Assembly: GCA_013350335.1 (NCBI GenBank)
Contig: CM023534.1
Location: 21,471,302 to 21,535,301 of the forward strand
Source of the DNA: Chimonanthus salicifolius
Lineage: Eukaryota; Streptophyta; Magnoliopsida; Laurales; Calycanthaceae
Direction of reading: 5' to 3'
DNA: 64,000 nucleotides
The stretch's first letter is position 1. Each line of letters begins with the position of its first letter. The notes below the pieces were generated by a model, which made no database searches, was not told where the DNA came from, and was given only the letters and a program-made list of their open reading frames with translations. Shown piece after piece: positions 23,440 through 35,860 of the stretch. A program made the position numbers and the translations under genes.

Positions 23440-23810
23440 GCATTTAAGTTGTAATAATCTCTTATTAAAAGTTCATTTCTTCATTCATTGTCCATTCATT
23501 AGAAAAGTAATAATCATCTTTGTCTACCATATTTATTAAATTATAAAGTTGTTAAGAACATAATATGCTATGACAATTCTTACTTGGGTTTTATAATCAT
23601 AAGTTGTAGCCCACTTTAGAATAAGAAACTATTTTTTAAGATCCTCAAAAGAACACTCAACATTGCTCCTTACACCAGAATGTGTCAAATTAAAAAATCT
23701 TTTTTATTATTCGGAATAGGTTGTTCACTCTCCATAGATTGCCTAAGATGATGACGTCTTTCACGATATGAAACCAAGAAACTAGGATAGTTACCCTATC
23801 CAACATAAAA
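23440..23810 (-). pseudogene. PIF/Harbinger transposase C-terminal remnant
   Basis: The minus-strand translation, with frameshifts, gives YPSFLVSYRERRHHLRQ, then NKKDF, HSGVRSNVE-like and ATTYDYKTQVRIVIAYYVL-like segments. These match the order of the end of DDE_Tnp_4 transposases (YRG.RYHL ... HS..RN.IER.FG.LK ... Q..IV.AC..LHN). Stops (for example after DFLI) and indels show decay. It probably belongs to the same dead element as 22324-23010. Confidence 0.55.
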
Positions 23811-24067
23811 AAATATAGTATTTACCACATATCAATAAGAAATCAATAAACAAATCCTGAATATATTGTCATATATTAAGGTAATAAGGTATTATGTGCT
23901 ACTGTCAGGGACAACATGGGATTACTCCTGATTAATGCGTCTTGAAAACTCGAGCATTGTAGTGGCCAAACCCTTGCTATTTTCGTTTTCAAAAGATTCG
24001 TTGATTTTGTGCATGTGTGATTGTTGTGTGTCTGTGGGCTTCTCGATGAGCCAAAACTGCCCGAATC

Positions 24068-24555
24068 TGTAATACCCTGTCCCAAAAAGTCCCACATTGC
24101 TAGTGGCATTGGAAGTTCTCTGATATATAAGTAGTGGCATTCCTCCTTCTAACACAAGGCCTTTTGGGAGCAACAGTGGGTTGGCTCGCCAAAGCAAAGC
24201 CGTGCGGGTCCGTGTGTAGGCCCAAAGCGGACAATATTGTGCTAGCGGGACGGGTCGTTACAAATGGTATCAGAGCTGGTTCAACTCTCTGCCTGAGGGT
24301 GTGGGCTTGGTTGTTGTGTGTGAAGAGCCAGGGACGGCTCTGGCTTTAAGGGGGGTAGATTGTAATACCCTGTCCCAAAAAGTCCCACATTGCTAGTGGC
24401 ATTGGAAGTTCTCTGGTATATAAGTAGTGGCATTCCTCCTTCTAACACAAGGCCTTTTGGGAGCAACAGTGGGTTGGCTCGCCAAAGCAAAGCCGTGCGG
24501 GTCCGTGTGTAGGCCCAAAGCGGACAATATTGTGCTAGCGGGACGGGTCGTTACA
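24068..24555 (+). mobile_element. TRIM (miniature LTR retrotransposon), complete, young
   Basis: Two 195-bp LTRs, 24068-24262 and 24361-24555, start TGTAATACCC and end GGGTCGTTACA. By eye they differ at one base (CTCTGATATA / CTCTGGTATA). Between them are 98 bp: the tRNA-Met primer-binding site TGGTATCAGAGC at 24265-24276 (perfect core, two bases after the LTR) and the polypurine tract AAGGGGGGTAGA at 24348-24359. A perfect 5-bp TSD GAATC flanks the element (24063-24067, 24556-24560). Nothing is encoded, so it relies on another element's enzymes. LTR identity implies a recent insertion. Confidence 0.95.
24265..24276 (+). promoter_or_regulatory. TRIM primer-binding site
   Basis: TGGTATCAGAGC is complementary to the 3' end of plant initiator methionine tRNA and is placed just after the 5' LTR. 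It would prime minus-strand cDNA. Confidence 0.9.
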
Positions 24556-24615
24556 GAATCCAAGTTCAACAACTCTAGAAAAAATCCCTTTTATTTTAAG
24601 CACGCAGAGTGATCG

Positions 24616-26462
24616 TGTAATAACTCGACCATTAGTTTTGACTTCTCAATTCAATAATTAATGAGTGGACACGTGGGAGTATACCTATCTTGTGAGGGAT
24701 GGTGATGGAGACCTCCCAGTGGGACCCTGAGAATCGAGTTGAAATTTGGACAATAGAATCCCTTGCTGTCATTTCCGAGGACATCTTGAGGGCTCGGGTC
24801 TGAGCAGGAAAATTTATAGAACGAAAGACTTGGAGAACTGACTCTCTGGTGTTAGGGCTCAAACCAAATCTCGAGGGCTCGAGACTATTTTGAGCCCTAA
24901 GTGACGACAGGTCGACTTAATATAAATCTCCATGAGCTCGAAATTTTGCAACTCATCCCATTCTTTCTTCCCCAGACCGACCTTGAGTTCTCCGAGCAGA
25001 GGGAGAGAGGAAAGAGAGAGAGAGATTTTCCTCTCTTGCATGCTTGGATTAGGGGTGCCCATTCTCAAGACTCCCTCCCCATGGGCTTATTTCTTCATAA
25101 AAGGTAATTTTCTCCATTTTTTTTGTTGAGCAATGAAAAATGACTATTTTACCCATTAATTTTGGATTAATTAGTCTTTATTTTGTGTATATTAGATACG
25201 TTTGATGTTATTTTTGAGTTTTGTAGGAAAAAATAGGAAAATACAAGAAATAAAGCTAAAAATGGGCCCCAACCCTTGTAACTCTAGCCTCCTTTTCATT
25301 TTAAATCCCAACCATTCTTGATTAAGATAAATCTAATCCTAGCCCTTCACTCATCAACTTAATCAAGATTAAATTCCCACTTGAAGCCTAAAAATACAAG
25401 GGGTTCTTGCACAATGATTTTCGAACTTGGTCCGGAGCAGGAGATTTCTTGGATAGATTTCCAACTCCATGGCCTTATAACAATTTGGCCGTCCATTCCA
25501 ACCAATTATGGAAATCATGGGCTCAGCCACACCATGGCCAAATCTATGGTTTCCTTGGATTCATTCGTATGTTATTAAGCCTTAGACATACCTTCTTCCC
25601 GTCTCCTTCTTTTCTTTTTAATCTGTCTTTTCTTCCTTAACCCTTCTTCTTCCTTCCTTGCACTTTAAAGTCTCCAAGTTTAGAGGTAGATGTGGGAGAG
25701 AGAGGGGAGAGGAGAGGAAACTCTTTGCTCAAGACGAATAGTCGGCCAGGGGATGTGAGCAGTCCCTTTGGTTTGTGTTTTTATGTAACAGCCTTAGACT
25801 CTTCACTCTCCCTCATTGTGGTTCGTCTAACCAATGTGTCCATTGGCTTAACCAAGGAGACCCTTGGCTTAAACCAAAGAGACCATTGGTTTCATGCCTC
25901 TTGAGATGAAAACCCTTCATCTTCTCAACTCAAGCCACAATTTAATTCACTTGAACTCACTTGTGATTGACCAAGTCAACCATGGCATGGCCGGCCATAC
26001 ATGTGGTGACTTGGTCACCACATGGCACTTGGGTCCCATCTTGGCCATGTCACTTGATGATGTGGCACCTTACTTAATTGGCTTCCATGTGATGACATGC
26101 ATACCACATGGCAATGCCACATCACTCACAAGCCACCTCACTTGATGAGGTGGATTTTAATACATTAAATACATTGATTATCCAATTCAAATAATTTAAT
26201 TAAACTTACCCAATTACTTTAAAATTAAGCTCATCTATGACCCATTGGGTCTTAATTGGGTAATTGACCCATTTACTTTAAACTTACCCAATTACTTTAA
26301 AGTCTAGTTCACCCATGATCCATTGGGTCTAAATTGGGTAATTGATCCATTTCTTGCCCATCTAATGTCAATTTTCACTTTTTAAATCACAAATATAATT
26401 AATTCGCAATTCATATGGACTAATCCAATATATTCATAAGTAAGGAAATCCGGAGTGTTACA
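24616..26462. mobile_element. Possible solo LTR, borders tentative
   Basis: Begins 'tgtaataactcgacc' and ends 'ggagtgttaca', the TGTAA...TTACA pattern of Gypsy-type LTRs, about 1.85 kb with no domains. It has a TATA-like 'cataaaagg' near 25096. The flanks GATCG / CGACC do not match, so no TSD supports these borders. Confidence 0.4.
26202..26360. repeat. Two tandem ~78-bp units
   Basis: 'aaacttacccaattacttta' recurs near 26280 with the same downstream order (cccatgatccattgggtct, attgggtaattga). Each unit also holds inverted acccaat/attgggt words. Confidence 0.7.
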
Positions 26463-26469
26463 CGACCGG

Positions 26470-27430
26470 CCTCTTCCCGACTCGGTTTGTTGACAGAACT
26501 GTCAAAGCTCAAAAACTGCAATGGACTGTGTTGAACCTCAGCTCAACACGATTTTAGTAAATAAACCATGAACCTTGAACCGCGGTTCAACACAATTTTA
26601 AATTTTTTTGGTTTTTTTTTAAGAAAACTTCCATAGCTAATTTTAATAATTAAATAAAAATATTTTATACTATATTTCTACATTGGCACAATACTATGTA
26701 GCTATATAAGTATGAAGTTTATAAATAATTTTAAGTGACAAAAGATGTAATTATTTTATTAATATAGAGTTTTGAGTTGGTCCAAAAATTAGTATAAATA
26801 TTATGTTAAATTAATTTTATAAATTTATATAATTTGAATGACCCAAAACTTTAGAGACTAAAATTATTTAAAGAGATTAAAATTTCAAATTTTAATCAAT
26901 GGCGTGTTTGATTTGATTAAGGTATTTTTCTATTCATATTAAAAAATAATCTTTGATTTCAATTCATCAATTAAATCTTAATTAGTAATTTACTATTATT
27001 TATGATATCTATATTAATTGCACGGGTTCAACCGGGTTTGACTGCAGTTGAATTTGGTTGAAACTTATTTATCCTAACGTCTTTGGTGTCTCCAAAACCC
27101 ACTTTCCCGTGACATAAAACCTTCCCTTACGAAGAACAAGAAATTTGATCTCAAAGAGTCACTCTTTGCGGCAAGACCTACACCGAGGCAACTGTGAAAG
27201 AAAACTATCAAGGGACACCTTCTTGATCAATTGAATAGATCACTGAAGAAAAGTATGTGTGGCCATGATTAGTAGTTTCATGGAGTTGGGCCGGTCTCGA
27301 GTCTTGGTGAATTGAAAATATCCAAATAAAAAAAAAATATCACTGAAAAAAAACTCAAATTCTTTTTTTTTTCCCTCTCATTTTCTCTAATCCTCTTAGA
27401 GAAGAAACTCGAAATTCTATGTCTTGAGAA
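26470..27430. other. AT-rich DNA with scattered GGTTCAAC words, no gene
   Basis: 'gaaccgcggttcaaca' and 'gggttcaaccgggtttgac' resemble the interior of the 27441-27718 MITE, but ends could not be found. No coding sequence was recognised. Confidence 0.4.
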
Positions 27431-27440
27431 TGTCTAGATC

Positions 27441-27718
27441 AATGTCATCAAAGTCGAACCGAACCACGGTCAAATCGGCGGTTCGACTGGAACCTCCATG
27501 TTCGCAGTTCAGTCCATCATGAAAGCAATTTTTTATGTCAGACCGCATAAAACTGGCTTGAACTGTTTTAGTATATTACTGTATTAAAAAAATAATAATA
27601 ATAATTTAATGATATTTCTAATATATATATTACATTATTATTTGACAGACTTTGACCACAGTTGAACTTATCCTTCTTCAAAGATGGTTCGTTAGACAGT
27701 TCGGTTATGATAACATTA
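27441..27718. mobile_element. Non-autonomous MULE (MITE) with 9-bp TSD
   Basis: A 278-bp element. Its ends 'aatgtcatcaaagtcgaacc' and, reverse complemented, 'taatgttatcataaccgaac' form an inverted repeat. Perfect 9-bp TSD GTCTAGATC at 27432-27440 and 27719-27727, diagnostic of Mutator-type insertion. The interior is rich in 'ggttcg' words and AT runs. A related left end, 'agtgttatcaaagctggc', is at about 37500. Confidence 0.85.
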
Positions 27719-28649
27719 GTCTAGATCTAAAAATCTCCTAAAAATAAGGAATATTGAAAAATAAAAAATAAAAATTCACACAACCTTAGCCATGTACCGT
27801 CCCTTCCTCTTTTTTTCTTTTTAATTTTATTTAGTGGGTGGGGCGTATGTGGCTAGAGACCACCACAACATTCTTCTCCTCTAGCCCCCTCACCTCTAGC
27901 CCCATGAGGGGGTACAACCAGCCTAAGGTACTAATCTAACATCCATATCGGCCAGCTCTATGCAAAATTGCTACTTTTCCTTGGGAACAATCTTTGACAA
28001 CAAAATCTAACGGAATTCGATTTGTATGTATTTTTTTAAACTGAATCAACTGATTCTCTAAGTTTAAAACATCAGTTATCCAGTGATACCAAAACATCAC
28101 TTACTCATCGATATTCAGTCGATGTCATCTTATAAATTGAATTTGTACTCAGTTTGAACTTAAATCAAGATATAATCATTCTTCTCAAGTCCTATTATGA
28201 TTTTAAAAGAAAATCTTTTAAAACTATATTTAAAAAATAATTTCTTCCAATTTGAGTTTTGTCATACTTTCTTTTTAAGAGTATATCTATCAAAAAGACT
28301 TATTGTCATTATCTAATATGAACCATATAAAAAAGTAGCTATTTTGTTTAGAGTGAACCAATTTACCATGAATAATTTCTTAAGGTATAATGAACGATAT
28401 AATTTTTAAAAAGTGAATTCTATTCGTAGTCAATGATATTGTAAAATCATTCTCCCAATTAATTAGATGGCAGTAAAATTACTTTTACTTATTATCATTT
28501 GAATTAAAAAAGTGTCTATAATATAAAAAATAAATAGTTTCTGTGCGAATTAAAAATTAGTAAATCTCCTGACTAAAGGCTGAAATTCACTTACATTATT
28601 AAGTCAATCCCGAATTCTTGCCAAAAAAAATTAATATTGTGTAGGAGGC

Positions 28650-28930
28650 AGGGATATAAATCTCGGTCGAGATATCTTTTTTTTTTAAAAAAGAAAAATT
28701 CAGATATCGGTCATGGGTTCAGGCCGATATCTCGACTGATATTAGCCCACATTGACTGAATATCCGTTAATATCAGCTGATATTTATATTTTTCAAATTT
28801 TTTCAAAAAAAACTCAACTATTTTTATTATTTTAGAAAAATAAATAGACCATGGATATTTATTTTAAAAATTCAATAGAGAAAAATATCAACCTATATTT
28901 ATACCGATATTCGATATCTGATTTCGGCGA
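28650..28930. repeat. TATCGG-rich dispersed repeat, copy 2
   Basis: This contains 'ctcggtcgagatatc', 'gatatcggtcatgg', 'aggccgatatctcgac' and 'ccgatattcgatatc', separated by A/T runs. It belongs to the family described under copy 1. Confidence 0.6.
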
Positions 28931-28960
28931 CATTTGTAAGATTGTTTAGGAGGTAATAAA

Positions 28961-29379
28961 GGCGAGCGATCTTCGTATGGGCATTTTGTGTATACAGACA
29001 AGAGTTTTACCGTGATGTCCAATTTGCCCTTTACCTGCTGTATTGAAGAAAAAAAAATGTCAAAATTCATAAATAGTGTAATCGGCTCGTCAAAATTCAT
29101 CAACAGTGCAAATCGGCTCGCGTGCAAATCGGATCACCAGAATTAGAAGTTGATTCATCAAAATTCATGAACAGTGCAATTCGGCTATCTGAAATTACAA
29201 GTCAGCTCGCCATGAGACAGTGTAATTCAGCTCTTCAAAATTTCAAATCAGTTCGCTGAATTTTATAGAAATATAAAATTAGTTTATTGAAATTTAACTG
29301 TTTATAAAAAAAATAAAATTAAAAATACACTAAAATTTAGGTAGTTAGACACAAAATATGCGTTGGAGACTTCCTGGCC
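28961..29379. mobile_element. Non-autonomous MULE, small member of the foldback family
   Basis: The left end 'ggcgagcgatcttcgtatgg' + 'gcattttgtgt' matches the end of the 34325-35944 element. The right end (29350-29379) is its weaker inverse. Flanks GGTAATAAA (28952-28960) and GATAATAAA (29380-29388) match at 8/9, a MULE-type TSD. Inside are imperfect repeats of 'tcaaaattcat.aacagtgc' + 'aatcggctcg'. Confidence 0.65.
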
Positions 29380-29399
29380 GATAATAAACCTGTAATTTG

Positions 29400-30180
29400 C
29401 TACGTGCACAACAGCCCAGGGCTGTTCCGTAAATAGTGGAGGCGGTAGGGGTAATTCGATACCTAGGACTGGCGTTGGGGCATGGTGATGAGTGGAAATG
29501 GGCTGGATTTTCGACAGCTGTCGTGCGACACGCTGGCCTTTCTTCTCCTTTTATTTATCAGCGTAGACTATCTGCGTCCGACTATCGAATATCGGGTCGT
29601 GACTGAGACTGCACGCCGCTGCCCGACCACGACACCTTCTCTCTATCCAACCTGGCACTTCCTATGGATAAGGATCCCCCACTGTTTCTCATCCTACCCC
29701 TCCATCCCTCTCTATTTACTGTTTCACCCTCCAACGAGTTTTTTCACTCCACGTGTCACCCGAAGGGCCCGACACCTGTCCTCGACCGGTTTCCTAAACT
29801 TAATTCCCCATCTCATTAAAGTCGGGGTCGGTGGTCGGTGGGGGTTCACCTGACGAGAGGGTGGCGTTTCCGTTATTACCCAGTAAGGTCAGGGGTTGTT
29901 ACGGGCGCCCCATTCCATGCGGATAAAATCATCTCGACAAGGATTTCTCTGCCTTTTCAATGCCTCTCTCTCGTCATTCTCCCCATTGTCCAGTTTCCAC
30001 ATCCCACTAACACTTATGGACTGAGACACGTCACGCCCTAGGCCACGTCACTCAAGGGGTCCACCTTAAGCCACGTCAGATATGATTTGCGGAAAAAGTT
30101 TCTGCAACTCATAGGGTAATTCGATTATTAACTCCCAGTTAAAATTAGACACGTGTAAACGTGATTTATAGTTTCACGTC
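29400..30180. other. GC-richer island with ACGT-core motifs, no gene
   Basis: This stretch is clearly less AT-rich than its surroundings and holds several ACGT-core words (ccacgtgtcac near 29750, acacgtcacg near 30022, ccacgtcact near 30042, ccacgtcaga near 30071, acacgtgtaaacgtg near 30150). The 123-codon plus-strand frame at 29482-29853 has no recognisable domain. It could be an orphan promoter-like fragment. Confidence 0.35.
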
Positions 30181-32500
30181 CGACTATCAAATTCATTTTA
30201 TGTTTTAAATTTAAAAGTGATCTAAACAAACTTATTTTAGTAAATTAACAAAATCTGATATTTACAAATTACTTAAAATTAAAATGCGAGGAACAAGATC
30301 ACTATGATTTTACAAGACATATGGAGAAAGATTTCTATTGTTATGAGATTTAAATTATTATAAAAATTGAAGTAAATTGATCGTTAATATGTTGATATGT
30401 ACAGTGTTATTTCTTAGACTATAAAATAAAACGATAATAAACTTATGAAATGCTTTTGTTTTAAATTTGTTTCAGTAAAAATTATTTTAGTTGAATTGAT
30501 TTAATTATAATTTTTAGAAAATACTTATATTATTTTTTATTTTTAATAATTGTATTTTTCAAAATATAATTTGATGGATCTAATTAAAATAATTTTAATA
30601 GTTAAATATTTTTTAAAAAATCCCATAGAAAGAGTTATCACCTCAATAATTAATAATGAGAAAGCAATTTTAGAAAATTTATTTTTAATTGAATATATAA
30701 ATTATTCAAGAATCTATTAAATAGAATATTTAATGAATTTAACATAATGATTTAGAATTGTATCCATTTTTAAGGCCAAAAATATTACATAAAATATATG
30801 AAAATAGAAGAAATATCTAAAATTAATTTTCATAAACTTTCTTAAAATTGAATTAAAAGTCACAAATCTATAATTCGGTGAATGGTAAAATTCCAAAAAT
30901 TTGTATGGAGATGTTATGGCTGTAACGATGCTATATAGTTGGCTTTGTGAAACGCGAGGAGTCCACGTGACGAGTGGGACACGTCAGCGCAGAGGATGGT
31001 AAGTGGGCCCCGCTTTATCTGGTCGCCGCATTTTTCGGATAGTTCTAGTGATGGCGTGTGGAGTGGCAAAAGCGGTTGGCTTCGTCCCTATCCAAAACTT
31101 TGAGAACCGTGGGGCCCACCCCCCACACTGTACCATAACAAGGAATGTTCTAAACTTATCGTCTACGTAGTATTCAACTATTATGCACTCGGTACACGTA
31201 CGTTGAATATCTGCCGTTGAATATTCTGGACTCTTGTAGTTAGGGTGAGCGACTATAATAAGAATATGATAATGAGTGCAATTTAACGGGTTGTCATCTG
31301 TCTAAAGGAGCCGGAGATTGCTTGTTTGATTGCTAATGCTAAAAGTAGTGAAATCACTCATGAGAATGTTACTTTGTGTTAGGTATCATGTGATTTTTCA
31401 CATTTAAATTTAAAAAAGAATAAATTTAAAAAAAGTAGATAAAATAAATAATTTTTGAATTATAAAGAAAAATATAATGAATCAAATAGGTAATAAATAA
31501 AACAATATGTAGATTATAAGAATTCTAAAATTAAAATTAAAATACTACTATAATTAAATGAAGCCCAAACTCTATTTGCATTTTATTTATTTGATACTTT
31601 AGACATCAAATTTAATCCTATAGCTCTTTAGTCAATTTTAAAGTCATTTTCTTACATTATTTTTTTCTTTTATCTTTTTAAAAGTTTCTAATTTAAGGTG
31701 AGATCGAATGAAACCAAGTCATATCATAATGATCTACCTATTTTCTCTTTAATACATAAGATATTTGTATTGCTGAAATTTGATTTTTTTTATTAGTAAT
31801 CAAATTTTAAAACATAAAAAAGAATAAAATAAAAACTCATTTTCTCATAAAGGATGATCACCTCTACCTTAGTTTATGCAGTATTATTTAGTACATGTAG
31901 GATGGGTATATTCAAATAAAGTGACGTTGAATATTTTAGAAAGGTGTTTGTTTCATCATTTAGCCAATATAAAAATATTTTGATTAAATCAATTAAATTA
32001 CATTTTATAAAATTTTAAATTTAAATATTAAAAAAAAATTAAATTAATTAAATTTAAAATTTAAAAGCACAGCTTGCTTGTTTTAATCAACGTGATTTTC
32101 TATGAACCATATGAAAAAAGGAATTTTTTCAATTAATCTATCACCGCTTTATTCAGTGGCTCATATATCAAAATAAGTGGTGTAATACAATATAAACTAA
32201 TATGTACATAATGAGTTCACCTTTTTTATATTGTGATTAAAGATATTAAATAATATTGATATGAAAAGATATATAAAAAATGTTTAAAAAAAATCTCCAA
32301 ATTATGTAAATAAGCAAACACAATCTATATTATGGAAATTACAATATAATATCTTCATTAAATTTCAATTATATTGATGTGCAATTTCTTCATTTATATT
32401 TTATATTGTGGTTGGTTAGTTTTGAAATTTTTTAAACTGATTATGAAATGGTAATAGATTTTTTTTTTAAATTTCACTCTTTTATAATTATACGCAGGGT
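30181..32500. other. AT-rich intergenic DNA with a GC-richer patch at 30930-31170
   Basis: The patch includes 'gtccacgtgacgagtgggac' and 'acacgtcagcgcag'. No gene was found. The remainder is A/T-rich with a SINE-tail-like scrap near 31383-31425. Confidence 0.4.
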
Positions 32501-32504
32501 AAAA

Positions 32505-32865
32505 ATTTCAGAAATCCGAGATCTCAATTAATATGGATATCAGCCAAGATCTCTTTCTCATCTTGTTTTTGTTGAAAATATCTGTATTTTAATAAATAAA
32601 AAAATGGAAGGAAGTATGGTTTTGAATAAAAAATTAAAATCCTAAAAATCAGTCAATATTAGATCAATATTTATCGATATAAATCGAGCTATCGGCCGGA
32701 CCTATGAATAATTTTATTTTTTTGAAAAACTACTCATATTTATTAATATCGGCCAATGGCATTATAGTAAATTTGTTATTAATCATATCGGCCAATGGCA
32801 TTATAGTAAATTCATTATTAATCATATCGGGATAGATATCCCAATTTTCTTGTTTGATGGGTTAT
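32505..32865. repeat. TATCGG-rich dispersed repeat, copy 3, with 43-bp duplication
   Basis: Family words include 'atcgagctatcggccggacc' and 'aatatcggccaatggc'. A 43-bp unit ('atatcggccaatggcattat' + 'agtaaatt..ttattaatc') is tandemly duplicated at about 32744-32829. Confidence 0.6.
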
Positions 32866-33424
32866 AAATTGACCTTTAATCTAATTATTGTTTTCCCTTT
32901 AAAAAACAAAAGAGTACGTTGCCGACTGGAGACAAGAGGTAGGGCCCATTGATCGAAACGATCTTATCCGGAAGAGTGTTTTGAAGGTTGGAGAGGTTGT
33001 TGAGAGTTGACTATCTGCAGAATTTTGATATCATCGTTCGGTTTGCTTTTTTTAAGAAATTGAGTCGAGATTTCAACTATTTTTTGCATTTTGAATAAAT
33101 AGTAATCATGTGTCGGCCAACGGTCACATTTGTCCTAATTTTCCTTTCTTTAATAGGTAACAATTTAAAATGTAGGACATTGGGCAGAGAATAGGTGCAG
33201 GAAATCAGCACGAATGTCGATTTAGTACCCCTCACATAATTTAATTTAATAAGTTGGAGATTAGATCAATTTGAGGGTTACGAAATTTAACTTTCCACTT
33301 GTGATTTTATTCTTCAAATTTTATAAATATAAATTAATAGTGGATAAAAAGTTAAAAGCAAAAAAATAATATGGTTGATAAAATTTAATTTCAACCATTT
33401 ATTATAAATATTATTTTTTATTCA

Positions 33425-33515
33425 CATTCTATCTATTTAGGAGTAGTGGACTTATTCGTAAGAGTTTTACATTGGATATTATACAGTTTCTCACATGTAA
33501 ATTTAAAAAAAATAA
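33425..33515 (+). mobile_element. SINE family 1, 3' part
   Basis: 'ttaggagtagtggac', 'gtaagagttttacattggat' and 'tttctcacatgtaaattt' plus an A-run match the 3' half of the 3230-3393 SINE. Confidence 0.55.
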
Positions 33516-34157
33516 TAATAATTTTTTTGAAAAATATAAGTTCACCTATCCCATAAAAATTTTTATAAACATCTTCGATGCATTAATTAAGACCTTAAAA
33601 ACCCATTTGTGTGTAGGCTCAAGTGGGGCCTTAAAATTGTGCTTGTGAAAATCTATGAAAGTAGTTCTTAGGAGACCTATGTCCTATGATATGATCTAAT
33701 AAGTTGATATCCTTAAATAGGAATTGTGTATAAATATCAATTGTCAATGGACACATGGATATAGAAATCACAATTTAGTGACTACAATGATACCATTGTT
33801 GGATAATGGCAAATTAATGTTCCCTTGATGAAATACTTGTTTCCAATTTGTTTATTAATAATTAGTATGATTTTAGAATTGGTAAATAATGAGGAATTAT
33901 TTTTCAGGCTTTTGGATTATAGATATTTTCTTTTTAGTTGTAAATCAAGCTTATATATAGGTTAAATTAAATAATGAAAGTTATGAGAGTTTTCATCAAA
34001 ACCAACTTTTGTTTGAACTTTGTTTTTCTTTCAATTGATGTCATAAACTTAGATTGGAGGTACGATCTCTCCCTGATGCAAGTCTCTTATCCAAAAATTT
34101 CTAATTTTCTCCTTGTATTTTCTTGCATTTATATTTTTTTATATAATTTTCTAATTT

Positions 34158-34315
34158 TTTTCCTTTGAATTTACGTATAGGAAACCGTGAGAAATCAAAT
34201 GTAAAACCCTCACAGGTGATACCCACTGCCCTTAAAGCACACTAAGTGAGGCCATGGGCATGGGGCTCGAACTTAACACCTCCCGCTTCCTCAGACGGGG
34301 TTAAACTACACCCAT
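34158..34315 (-). mobile_element. SINE family 1, near full length
   Basis: On the minus strand: 'gacatgggtgtagtttaacc' (box A side), 'gttaagttcgagcccc' (box B-like), 'gtgtgctttaagggcagtgg', 'gagggttttacatttgattt' and 'acgtaaatt' with a T-rich/A tail. It abuts the left end of the foldback MULE. Confidence 0.6.
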
Positions 34316-34432
34316 GTCACTAGAGTGGAGCAATCGTCCTATGAGCATTTTGTGTTTAGAAACACGGGTTTTTACCTTTCTCGATTTTACCCTTCACCAT
34401 CCATACCGTAAAGAAGAGAAAATGTCGAAATC

Positions 34433-34980
34433 GGATCACCCAACCGGATCCCTTAATCTCCCTCGGCAAGCTGAATTCACCGAATACTAGAATGTCCAAA
34501 AAGGGATCACCAACTAGATCCCTTAATGGCCTTCGGCGAGCCAAATACAGGAATGTCCAAAAACGGATCACCAACCGGATCCCTTAATGGCCTTCGGTGA
34601 GCCAAATACAGAAATGTCCAAAATCGGATCACCAACTGGATCCCTTAATGGCACTCGGCAAGCCGAATATAGGAATGTCCAAAATCCGATCACCAACTGG
34701 ATCCCTTAATAACACTCGGCGAACCGAATAAAGGAATGTCCAAAATCAGATCACCAACTGGATCCCTTAATGGCTCTTGGCGAGCCGAATATAGAAATGT
34801 CCAAAATCGGATCACCAACCAGATTCCTTAATGGCACTCGGTGAGCTGAATACAGGAATGTCCAAAATCAGATCACCAACCGGATCCCTTAATGGTTTTC
34901 GGTGAGCCGAATATAGGAATGTCCTAAAATCGGATCACCAACTGGATCCCTTAATGGCCCTTTGGCAAGCCGAATTTTGT
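34433..34980. repeat. 61-bp tandem array, left arm of foldback MULE
   Basis: About nine units of 'ggatcaccaaccggatccct' + 'taatggc..tcggcgagccgaata' + 'caggaatgtccaaaatc'. Each unit contains the near-perfect palindrome TTCGGC-GA-GCCGAA and a BamHI-like ggatcc word. Confidence 0.9.
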
Positions 34981-35204
34981 TGAGGCCATTTGCTTTGACA
35001 TGTCATAATCTATAAGAAAAGGACAGAAAGGCTATGAATGTTTTTAAAAGATCTATATTTGAATTAAAAGTAATTTGAAATGGTGTGATTGAAATGTACC
35101 AGACAAGACCCACTAAAGTTTTAAGATGTCAAGTGCTCTGGTCTTAAGTGGTGTACAGAAAATCAGCTTGCCAACATGTTTCTAAGTGATCCAGGTGGTG
35201 ATCC

Positions 35205-35860
35205 AATTTTGGACATTCCTATCTTAACCGCTGAATTCGGCTCGCCAAAGGGCCATTAAGGGATCTGGTTGGTGATTCGATTTTGGACATTCCTGTATTC
35301 GACTTGCCGAAGGCCATTAAGGGATCCGGTTGGTGATCCGATTTTGGACATTCCTGTATTCGGCTTGCCGAATGCCATTAAGGGATCCAGTTGGTGATCC
35401 AATTTTGGACATTCCTGTATTCGGCTCGCCGAGTGCCATTTAGGGATCAGGGTGGTGATCTGATTTTGGACATTCTTGTATTCGGTTCGCCGAGTGTCAT
35501 TAAGGGATCCGGTTGGTGATCTGATTTTGGACATTCCTGTATTCGGCTCGCCGAGTGTCATTAAGGGATCTGGTTGGTGATCCAATTTTGGACATTCCTG
35601 TATTCGGCTTGTCGAGTGTCATTAAGGGATCCGGTTGGTGATTCGATTTTGGACATTCCTGTATTCGGCTTGCTGAAGGCCATTAAGGGATCTGGTTGGT
35701 GATCTGTTTTTAGACATTCCTTTATTCGGCTCGCAGAAGGCTATTAAGGGATCCGGTTGGTGATCTATTTTTGGACATTCCAGTATTCGGTGAATTCGAC
35801 TTGCCTAGGGAGATTAAGGGATCCGGTTGGGTGATCCGATTTCGACATTTTCTTTTCTTT
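35205..35860. repeat. 61-bp tandem array, right arm of foldback MULE
   Basis: About eleven units that are the reverse complement of the left-arm unit ('gattttggacattcctgtat' + 'tcggctcgccgagtgccatt'). The repeat explains the 109-codon minus-strand frame at 35256-35585, which reads as repeated peptide, not a gene. Confidence 0.9.

Noticed and set aside
24616..26462. A TSD for the possible solo LTR
   Set aside because: Flanks GATCG and CGACC do not match under the TGTAA...TTACA borders, so it was kept only as a tentative call.
29482..29853. 123-codon frame in the GC-richer island
   Set aside because: No domain, no splice context, and no matching start or promoter organisation; composition explains it.
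35256..35585. 109-codon repetitive frame
   Set aside because: It is the translation of the 61-bp tandem array in the foldback MULE.
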